Source: JBAYVY01 sp041674345 (lineage in GTDB: Bacteria > Planctomycetota > Phycisphaerae > Phycisphaerales > Zrk34). From it: DNA of 8,612 nucleotides. Numbering within the stretch: position 1 is the stretch's first letter; every line of letters begins with the position of its first letter. The notes under the pieces are model-generated. The model was not told the origin of the DNA. It made no database searches and saw only the letters and a list, made by a program, of their open reading frames with translations. This document shows, one piece after another, positions 1-5,002 of this stretch. The position numbers and the translations under genes are program-made. The stretch lies in the NCBI GenBank assembly GCA_041674345.1, contig JBAYVY010000146.1, forward strand, positions 1-8,612, read 5' to 3'.

Positions 1-234
1 AAAACAGCACAAAACGCAAGAACGAAGCGCAACGCTCTTCACGCTCTCTCGATCCCACTCTTGTCTCTTGGCTCATCTTCCCGCGCGCAAGCCGGTGCTT
101 GCGCGATACGACTGATGTGTAATTATTACCCCAAATAAACCCTTCGTCAAACGAATTTTAATCTTTGCCCCGAATATCACGCCACATCTGCCGCAACATG
201 CTGTGAAATTGCGACTTGCAATGCGTAAAATAAA
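1..234. other. non-coding left flank, no gene seen
   Basis: I see no convincing coding region here. The first 115 bases are of mixed composition. Positions 116-240 are clearly more AT-rich than the rest of the window, with runs such as taattatta. A strong hairpin (listed separately) lies at 84-105. The region lies downstream of the leftward folA gene, so it may hold the end of that transcript, but no hairpin with a following T-tract is visible in the folA direction. Confidence 0.5.
84..105. repeat. perfect 9-bp stem hairpin with 4-nt loop
   Basis: The arms cgcgcaagc (84-92) and gcttgcgcg (97-105) are perfect reverse complements around the loop cggt. The stem would be very stable in RNA or single-stranded DNA. 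No T-run follows on either strand, so a standard intrinsic terminator is not supported. It could still act as an mRNA 3' end stabiliser or a transcription pause site downstream of folA. Confidence 0.6.
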
Positions 235-750
235 TTACATGTTTTTCCCGTACACTTCAAAGCTGAAGGCGACTTCATGCCGCGAATCCGCCGGGTGATC
301 GCGCCGTTCCAGCAGCCGCCACGCCGACCAATCAACGCTTGGAAAATGCGTATCACCATCGACTTGCGCGTGAACTCGTGTCAGGTAAATCCTGGTCAAA
401 TCCTCGTGCGCCAACGCCTGCCGGTACAGCTCCGCCCCGCCGATGACGAATAATCGACCCATTTGGTTCAAATGACCCAATTCGATGGCCTGGTCCAGCG
501 AGTTTGCCGCCTCAACCCCCCCGCTTTGCCAATCCGTCCGTCGCGTCACCACGATGTTCCGCCGGCCAGACAGCGGCTTGCTCTTCATCGACTCGAACGT
601 CCGCCGCCCCATGATGACCGTGTTCCCCCGCGTCAACTCCATGAAAAACTTCATGTCGTCCGGCAAGCGCCACGGCAGATCGTTCCCCCGTCCGATCACG
701 CCGTTGTCCGACACGGCCGCGACGAGAGCGATGCTCGATGATGGATTCAT
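235..750 (-). CDS. folA: dihydrofolate reductase
   Basis: This encodes a 171-residue DHFR (E. coli FolA has 159), which reduces dihydrofolate to tetrahydrofolate with NADPH in the cytoplasm and recycles the folate oxidised by thymidylate synthase. Family landmarks are visible in order: the N-terminal strand IALVAAVSDNGVIG, the substrate loop LPWRLPDDMKFF with the expected catalytic acid at Asp32, the MGRRTFES motif near residues 48-54, VIGGAELY (102-109) at the NADPH site, and DGDTHFP (131-137). I chose the ATG at 748-750 because it opens the conserved strand and has a GGAG ribosome site about 5 bases upstream. The frame stays open to 837, but those extra 29 residues come from repeat-rich spacer and are unlike DHFR. 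It is the last gene of the leftward hslV-thyA-folA block and lies 120 bp after thyA. Confidence 0.96.
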   Translation of the reverse strand: MNPSSSIALVAAVSDNGVIGRGNDLPWRLPDDMKFFMELTRGNTVIMGRRTFESMKSKPLSGRRNIVVTRRTDWQSGGVEAANSLDQAIELGHLNQMGRLFVIGGAELYRQALAHEDLTRIYLTRVHAQVDGDTHFPSVDWSAWRLLERRDHPADSRHEVAFSFEVYGKNM

Positions 751-770
751 GTTGCTCCGTTCCGATCCGA

Positions 771-870
771 ATTTCCGATGTCGGATTTCTGATTTCTGAT
801 GTTGCCCGACGCGGTTCAACGCCGGGCCTGTTTTCAAATCAGCGATCAGAAATCAGCGATCAGAAATTCC
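771..870. repeat. gatttctgat-type inverted and tandem repeats in the thyA-folA gap
   Basis: Positions 785-800 hold two copies of atttctga. Positions 837-867 hold the complementary words atcagaaat and aaatcagcg, each twice. The two blocks could pair and fold out the spacer. Between them, gcccgacg and cgccgggc (about 804-827) form an imperfect GC stem, and tccga-tg-tcgga near 776-786 is another small palindrome. The array lies between two genes of one likely operon, so it may form an internal mRNA structure that affects folA expression. It looks like an intergenic repeat element rather than unique sequence. Confidence 0.6.
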
Positions 871-1686
871 TCACACCGCCACCGGGGCCGCGATGTGCGG
901 ATGCGGGTCGTAGCCCGTCAGTTCAAAATCGTCGTACACGAAATCGAAAATGCTTTTCACCCCCGGATTCAATTTCATCCGCGGCAACTTCCGGGGGTTC
1001 CTGCCCAATTGCTCACGCACCTGTTCCAGATGATTCTCATACAAATGCGCATCGCCCAGCGTGTGAATGAACTCGCCCGGCTCCAGGTCCGTCACCTGTG
1101 CCACCATCATCGTCAGCAGCGCGTAACTGGCGATGTTGAACGGCACGCCGATGAACACGTCCGCGCTCCGCTGATATAACTGACAACTCAATCGCCCCCG
1201 GTCGCCAGGCCCTTCCGGGGGCGCCACGTAAAACTGGAACAACGCATGGCAGGGCGGCATCGCCATCCGCGGTATCTCCGCCACGTTCCACGCGCTGACG
1301 ATCAGCCGCCGCGAATCGGGATTCTCGCGTATCTGACGAATCACATCGCTGATCTGATCGACCGTCCCCCCCTCCCGCGTCGTCCAGCTCCGCCACTGCG
1401 CCCCGTACACCGGGCCAAGCTCGCCCTTCTCATCCGCCCACGGATCCCATATGCGAACCTTATGCTCCTTCAACCACAATATGTTCGTCTCACCCCGCAA
1501 AAACCAGAGCAACTCATAAATGATCGACCGCGTGTGCAGCTTCTTCGTCGTCAATAACGGAAAACCCTCGCCCAGGTCGAACCGCATCTGGTGGCCGAAC
1601 ACCGAGCGCGTGCCCGTCCCCGTGCGGTCGCCCTTATGCACACCGCGATCCAGTATCGTCCGCATCAAATCCAGGTATTGCTGCAT
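871..1686 (-). CDS. thyA: thymidylate synthase
   Basis: This is a 271-residue classical ThyA (E. coli 264), which methylates dUMP to dTMP using 5,10-methylenetetrahydrofolate and releases dihydrofolate. Conserved elements run the full length: DRTGTGTRSVFGHQMRFDL (20-38) with the phosphate-binding Arg21, PLLTTKKLH (43-51), the ELLWFLRGETN segment, DPWAD, the catalytic Cys146 in MPPCHALFQFYV, LSCQLYQRSADVFIGVPFNIASYALL (167-191) at the dUMP site, and the family's C-terminal PVAV. The start has a GAGG ribosome site at a proper distance (GAGG near 1692-1695). A copy of the acttccggggg repeat lies immediately upstream of that site. The gene follows the small membrane protein by 39 bp and precedes folA, its metabolic partner. 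The protein looks intact. Confidence 0.98.
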   Translation of the reverse strand: MQQYLDLMRTILDRGVHKGDRTGTGTRSVFGHQMRFDLGEGFPLLTTKKLHTRSIIYELLWFLRGETNILWLKEHKVRIWDPWADEKGELGPVYGAQWRSWTTREGGTVDQISDVIRQIRENPDSRRLIVSAWNVAEIPRMAMPPCHALFQFYVAPPEGPGDRGRLSCQLYQRSADVFIGVPFNIASYALLTMMVAQVTDLEPGEFIHTLGDAHLYENHLEQVREQLGRNPRKLPRMKLNPGVKSIFDFVYDDFELTGYDPHPHIAAPVAV

Positions 1687-1696
1687 GACTGCCTCT

Positions 1697-1725
1697 ACTT
1701 CCGGGGGCCGCTTGCGGCTTCGCGA
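1697..1725 (+). repeat. dispersed 29-bp palindromic repeat, copy 1 (intergenic)
   Basis: This copy reads acttccgggggccgc then ttgcggcttcgcga. It contains the hairpin gccg-cttg-cggc. It fills nearly the whole gap between the membrane-protein stop codon (1726-1728) and the thyA ribosome site. It matches the copies at 2721-2762 and 6222-6248 almost base for base and is a good reference copy. Confidence 0.85.
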
Positions 1726-2064
1726 TTATCCGTACTCCCACATCATCCTCATCATCACCCCGACGCGCTGCGCATGATACCCCATCATCACCGCCGCAAA
1801 CACCGTCCACAATCCGATCACCGCCACACGATGCCGGCGATGCCCGATCATCCACACCATGACACTCGCGACCCCGCTCCCGGCGACCGCGATCACCAGC
1901 AAATAAAACTGCCACTTGCGATCCATCGCCCACAACTCGTCCAGCCCCCCCAACACCCCGCCGCGATACGGATCAGCGAAAAACACCGCGCACACCACCG
2001 CCATCGCCGTCACCACGCCCCACATCAACCACGCACAAACTTGCCGTCGCCGCGCTGCCCGCAT
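1726..2064 (-). CDS. small three-helix inner-membrane protein of unknown function
   Basis: I do not recognise this 112-residue protein. It starts with a short Arg-rich stretch (RAARRR), then has three hydrophobic segments: about residues 9-29 (WLMWGVVTAMAVVCAVFF), 53-73 (FYLLVIAVAGSGVASVMVWMI) and 81-97 (VAVIGLWTVFAAVMMGY). An HRRHR cluster separates helices two and three, so the N-terminus and that loop are probably cytoplasmic. Between helices one and two is a soluble loop rich in Trp and acidic residues. I prefer the ATG at 2062-2064 because AAGGATGG lies about 5-8 bases upstream; an ATG three codons earlier (2073) is possible but its ribosome site would be too close. It sits between hslV and thyA in what looks like one leftward operon. 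No function can be inferred from the sequence alone. Confidence 0.72.
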   Translation of the reverse strand: MRAARRRQVCAWLMWGVVTAMAVVCAVFFADPYRGGVLGGLDELWAMDRKWQFYLLVIAVAGSGVASVMVWMIGHRRHRVAVIGLWTVFAAVMMGYHAQRVGVMMRMMWEYG

Positions 2065-2085
2065 GTCCACCATCCTTGTTTGGCG

Positions 2086-2101
2086 GGTGGCACGAAGTGC
2101 C
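2086..2101. repeat. small ggcac-gaa-gtgcc hairpin after hslV
   Basis: The arms ggcac and gtgcc flank a three-base gaa (ttc on the minus strand), just after the hslV stop codon. Flanking G/C bases add imperfect pairing. There is no T-tract, and a further gene follows 46 bp later, so this is more likely an mRNA processing or stabilising stem, or a small intergenic repeat, than a terminator. Confidence 0.4.
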
Positions 2102-2110
2102 CCTCTTCAC

Positions 2111-2668
2111 TTACAACGTCAGCACCGTCAGATTCGTATTGGTGAACACGCACAATTCCCCCGCGATTTCCAGCGATTTCCGCACCACCTCCTCCGCGCT
2201 CAGCGACGTGTTGCGCATCAGCGCCCGCGCCGCCGCCGTCGCGAAGGATCCGCCCGATCCGATGCCCACCACCCCGTCGGTCGGCTCGATCACATCGCCC
2301 TGCCCGCTGACAAGCAGCGAACACTCCGCATCCGCCGCGACGATCAACGCCTCCAGCCGCCGAAGCATCCGGTCCGTCCGCCACAGCTTCGCCAGTTCAA
2401 TCGCCGCCCGCTTCATGTTGCCCGGCGAGTCCTTCAGCTTGGCTTCAAACTTCTCCAGCAACGCGAACGCATCGGCCGCGCCGCCGGCGAATCCGACCAG
2501 CACCGGGTTGCCGCGTCCGGCCCCCGGTACCTCCAGTTTCCGCACCTTCACCGCGTCCGCCTTCGCCACGACATTGTTCATCGTGACTTGTCCGTCCCCG
2601 CCCAACGCCACCTGCCGGTCGCGCCGAACGCACAATATCGTCGTCGATCGTGTTCGTGATTCGCTCAT
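2111..2668 (-). CDS. hslV: ATP-dependent protease peptidase subunit HslV
   Basis: HslV (ClpQ) is the dodecameric threonine peptidase that degrades proteins unfolded by the HslU ATPase in the cytoplasm. The 185-residue protein matches the family throughout. A short propeptide MSESRTRS would be cleaved to expose catalytic Thr9, followed by TILCVRRD. Then come GGDGQVTM (23-30), the KVRKL segment with the active-site lysine region near 41-44, GFAGGAADAFALLEKFEAKL (59-78), LAKLWRTDRMLRRLEALIVAAD (92-113), IGSGGSFATAAARAL and the C-terminal AGELCVFTN. An EVPGAGRGNPV stretch (46-56) makes this loop about six residues longer than in E. coli HslV, and its DNA resembles the dispersed repeat. HslU is not in the window. 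The start is supported by the propeptide length, although the GAGG ribosome site is unusually close to the ATG. Confidence 0.95.
   Translation of the reverse strand: MSESRTRSTTILCVRRDRQVALGGDGQVTMNNVVAKADAVKVRKLEVPGAGRGNPVLVGFAGGAADAFALLEKFEAKLKDSPGNMKRAAIELAKLWRTDRMLRRLEALIVAADAECSLLVSGQGDVIEPTDGVVGIGSGGSFATAAARALMRNTSLSAEEVVRKSLEIAGELCVFTNTNLTVLTL
2511..2530 (-). repeat. possible degenerate repeat copy inside hslV
   Basis: On the coding strand the segment reads ccgggggccg, then three unmatched bases, then gcggc, which lines up with the centre of the dispersed repeat. It encodes the extra PGAGRG in a conserved HslV turn that is normally shorter. The match is only moderate and GC-rich sequence could produce it by chance. 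Confidence 0.35.
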
Positions 2669-2696
2669 CCCCTCATCTTACCACGTCAAACTTTTC

Positions 2697-2762
2697 ACTT
2701 CCGGGACCACTTCCGGGACCACTTCCGGGGGCCGCTTGCGGGGGCCGCTTGCGGCTTAGCGA
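2697..2762 (+). repeat. dispersed palindromic repeat, copy 2 (expanded, intergenic)
   Basis: Two 12-bp units acttccgggacc (2697-2708, 2709-2720) are followed by acttccggggg, in which gggggccgcttgc is itself duplicated in tandem (2727-2739 and 2740-2752), ending in ggcttagcga. The array occupies most of the divergent hslV/aminotransferase spacer, where promoters for both genes would be expected. It shows that the element expands internally by tandem duplication. Confidence 0.85.
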
Positions 2763-2784
2763 TCCTCGCGCCTACCCTGTTCAC

Positions 2785-3969
2785 ATGAACCTCACACAAA
2801 TCCTTACCAACGACTCCCTCCGTCACGACGCTTTTCCCGTCACCGCGCACCCAATCTACCTCGCCCACGCCGGCGTCTGCCCCCTTCCCGCCGTCGCCCG
2901 TGACGCCATGATCCAATACGCACACGCCGGTTCCATCGCCAACCAGGAAACCGACGCCTTCGTGGAAACTTCCAAACTCGCCCGCAAAATCGCCGCACAA
3001 CTCATCGGCGCTACCGCCTGCGAAATCGCCCTGATCGGCCCCACCTCGCTCGGCCTGAATCTCGTCGCGCTCGGACTGGACTTCCAACCCGGCGATCAGG
3101 TCATCTATTACGCCGATGACTACCCCGCCAATACCTACTGCTGGATGAACCTCGTCTCACGCGGCGTCCAACCCGTCCCCCTCCGCACCGCCCCCGACCG
3201 ACCCGGCGTCATCACCTGGTCCGTTCTCGAACCCCTGCTCACCGACCGCACACGTCTGGTCTCCCTCGCCACCTGCAACTATCTCTCCGGTTATCGCATC
3301 GACTATGCCGACATCGGCCGACGCCTCCACGAACGCGGCATCCTCTTCTGCCTCGACGCCATTCAAACCCTCGGCGCGTTCCCCCTGAACGTCGAGCACG
3401 TCGATTTCCTCGCCGCCGATTCGCACAAGTGGCTGCTCGGCCCGCTCGGTGCCGGCATCTTCTACGCCAATCGCAAACACTGGCCCCACCTCCGCCCCGC
3501 CCTCCTGGGTTCATGGAACGTCGTCAGCCCGCGATTCATCTCGCAACCCACCATCGACTTCGTGCCCGGCGGACAACGCTTTGAACCCGGCGCGCTCAAC
3601 GCACCCGGCATCGTCGCCATGGCCGCCGCCATGCATCTGCTGCTCGACATCGGCATCGACAACATCGCCGCCCGCTTGCTCCAACTGCGCCGGCACCTCG
3701 TCGCTCAACTCACCGCGCTCGGTTTCGAGCCATACCTCTCTGCCGCCACTTCCGGGGGCGGCTTAGCGGACATCCATAACTCAGCCATCGTCACCGTCAC
3801 CCACCCCACACGCGATTTGAAATCCCTGTTCGATCACCTCAAACAAAACAACGTCATCGCCTCCCTCCGCCACAACCGGGCCGGCACCCCCCTGCTGCGA
3901 TTCAGCCCCCACTTCTACATCACCGAAAACGATCTCGACCGCGCCGTCGCGCTGATAAAAAATGTTTGA
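2785..3969 (+). CDS. class V PLP-dependent aminotransferase (cysteine desulfurase/kynureninase-like fold)
   Basis: This 394-residue protein belongs to fold-type I, class V PLP enzymes. The PLP phosphate loop is GPTSLGLN (Thr87-Ser88). Asp191 and Gln194 in FCLDAIQTLGAFPL should contact the cofactor ring, and the Schiff-base lysine is Lys215 in ADSHKWLLGPLGAGIFY. The C-terminal domain ends with a typical TPLLRFSPHFYITENDLDRAV segment. It lacks the catalytic-cysteine loop expected of a true cysteine desulfurase, so a desulfurase, epimerase or aminotransferase role cannot be decided. I chose the ATG at 2785 because homologous sequence begins shortly after it. The frame is open back to 2650, but that part is repeat-encoded and antisense to hslV. 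Residues 322-329 (TSGGGLAD) are encoded by an in-frame copy of the dispersed repeat. No clear ribosome site is visible. Confidence 0.9.
   Translation: MNLTQILTNDSLRHDAFPVTAHPIYLAHAGVCPLPAVARDAMIQYAHAGSIANQETDAFVETSKLARKIAAQLIGATACEIALIGPTSLGLNLVALGLDFQPGDQVIYYADDYPANTYCWMNLVSRGVQPVPLRTAPDRPGVITWSVLEPLLTDRTRLVSLATCNYLSGYRIDYADIGRRLHERGILFCLDAIQTLGAFPLNVEHVDFLAADSHKWLLGPLGAGIFYANRKHWPHLRPALLGSWNVVSPRFISQPTIDFVPGGQRFEPGALNAPGIVAMAAAMHLLLDIGIDNIAARLLQLRRHLVAQLTALGFEPYLSAATSGGGLADIHNSAIVTVTHPTRDLKSLFDHLKQNNVIASLRHNRAGTPLLRFSPHFYITENDLDRAVALIKNV
3748..3770 (+). repeat. dispersed repeat, copy 3 (inside aminotransferase CDS)
   Basis: This copy reads acttccgggggc then ggcttagcgga, which is the repeat with the hairpin's left half deleted. 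It is in frame and encodes TSGGGLAD between helix-end FEPYLSAA and strand NSAIVTVTHP, where a surface loop is expected. Confidence 0.75.
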
Positions 3970-4192
3970 TTTGGCGATGGTTGATTGGGTGATGTATCAC
4001 CAAGCCAAGGCAGAGCGAGTCCTTTCCGGGGGCGAACGCCGCCTTGGATTCTTCACTTCACCCAATCCACCATCACCCAATCACACTTCCCGCGTTCAAT
4101 TTCTCCATGCCCGCCTTCACCCCCTCTATTCACCGTCGCCCAACCGCGGGGTACGCTTTTCCATGCACCAACACTCAACCCAGGAACGCCAT
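3970..4192. repeat. repeat-bearing spacer with long inverted repeat and partial dispersed-repeat core
   Basis: There is no credible gene in this gap, although the downstream frame is open across it. A 13-bp arm tgattgggtgatg (3982-3994) has a perfect reverse complement at 4071-4083, and gattggg words recur around 4059-4066. A second nested pair, ccaaggc (4005-4011) with gccttgg (4041-4047), encloses a partial dispersed-repeat core, tttccgggggcg (4024-4034). The whole unit of about 102 bp can fold into a large hairpin, like a small non-autonomous element. From 4084 to 4180 I see nothing specific. Confidence 0.65.
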
Positions 4193-4195
4193 ATG
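4181..4195 (+). promoter_or_regulatory. ribosome binding site deciding the PhyH start
   Basis: AGGA near 4182-4185 lies about 7 bases before the ATG at 4193. The upstream in-frame ATGs at 3962 and 4163 have no such site, and their extra residues do not look like the dioxygenase family. Confidence 0.6.
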
Positions 4196-5002
4196 CCCGC
4201 ACCCGACCGCCTGACAACCGCGCAGTGGCAACAGTACCAGCGAGGCGGATTCATCCAACTCGGCAAACTGCTGAGCGACGACCATCTGCTCGCCATGCAA
4301 AACCGCATCGACGCCGTCATGCTCGGAAAAGCCGACGTCAATTACGACCGTCTGCTGATGCAGCTCGATTCCGACACCGGCAAATACGAAGACGCCGGCG
4401 GCCAATCACGCGGCCACAAGGGGTCCACCCTCGGCTACCGCAAAATCCAGGATCTCGAATACGACCCGCTCTTCCTCCGCTTCATGCAGCGCCCGATCTT
4501 TCAACACATCTGCGAACACGAGTACGGCCCCGCCACGCCGATCTCCTGCTTCCGCGCCATGTTCATGAACAAACCCGCCAACAAGGGCACCTTCCTCCCC
4601 TTTCATCAGGATCGCTGGACCTCCCTCGACCGCGACCCGCTGGTGACGATCTGGCTGGCGCTGGACCCGGCCACCCGCGCCAACGGGTGCGTGCAGATCG
4701 TGCCCGGCACACATCACACGCTGGTCAACCCTTCACACCCGTCCGGATTCCTGACGCCCGAACAGGCCGCGGAACTTTGCCCCGAATCCAAGCGGGTGTT
4801 CCTCGAACTCCAGCCCGGCGAAGCGGCGTTGTTGCACAACTGGACGCTGCACGGCTCCGACATCAACCGCTCCGGCACCAGCCGCCGCGCCTTCAGCGTT
4901 TGCTACATGGACGGACGAACCATCGCCGACAACGGCGAAACCTTCTCCCGCATCTTCGGCGATGATGCGCTCAACCCCGATACCCTCACCCAACACATAT
5001 GA
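4193..5002 (+). CDS. phytanoyl-CoA dioxygenase (PhyH) family Fe(II)/2-oxoglutarate oxygenase
   Basis: This 269-residue protein has the PhyH-family double-stranded beta-helix. It opens with a typical LTTAQWQQYQRGGFIQLGKLLSDDHL segment. The iron ligands are His138 and Asp140 in PFHQDRW, and His220 in LHGSDINRSGTSRRAF, where Arg231 or Arg232 should bind 2-oxoglutarate. Between them is the VTIWLALDPATRANGCVQIVPGTH core strand. These enzymes hydroxylate small molecules or lipids using O2, Fe(II) and 2-oxoglutarate; the substrate cannot be read from the sequence. The stop codon overlaps the start of the following URO-D-like gene (ATGA), so the two are probably translated together and act on a common substrate. 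All catalytic residues are present, so the protein should be active. Confidence 0.93.
   Translation: MPAPDRLTTAQWQQYQRGGFIQLGKLLSDDHLLAMQNRIDAVMLGKADVNYDRLLMQLDSDTGKYEDAGGQSRGHKGSTLGYRKIQDLEYDPLFLRFMQRPIFQHICEHEYGPATPISCFRAMFMNKPANKGTFLPFHQDRWTSLDRDPLVTIWLALDPATRANGCVQIVPGTHHTLVNPSHPSGFLTPEQAAELCPESKRVFLELQPGEAALLHNWTLHGSDINRSGTSRRAFSVCYMDGRTIADNGETFSRIFGDDALNPDTLTQHI
4999..5002 (+). promoter_or_regulatory. ATGA stop/start overlap
   Basis: The last codon of the dioxygenase gene (TGA, 5000-5002) overlaps the ATG (4999-5001) of the URO-D-like gene. No Shine-Dalgarno sequence precedes this ATG, so re-initiation by ribosomes finishing the upstream gene is the likely way it is translated. Confidence 0.85.

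Noticed and set aside
84..105. Intrinsic terminator for folA
   Set aside because: The stem is strong, but no T-run follows in either direction and it lies 130 bases beyond the stop.
98..111. 14-base match cttgcgcgatacga shared with 5670-5683
   Set aside because: A single 14-mer match in a window this size can easily arise by chance, and the second copy is ordinary coding sequence (RLRDT).
1591..2145. Long rightward open frame rich in His, Pro and Arg
   Set aside because: It is antisense to thyA and the membrane protein, with composition typical of a shadow frame and no recognisable domain.
2650..2784. N-terminal extension of the aminotransferase (LPGPLPGPLPGAACGG...)
   Set aside because: It is encoded by the repeat array and by antisense hslV, and enzyme-like sequence starts only after 2785.
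3985..4965. 326-codon rightward open frame
   Set aside because: It overlaps the dioxygenase in another frame and is extremely Arg/Pro-rich. The dioxygenase frame has all family motifs.
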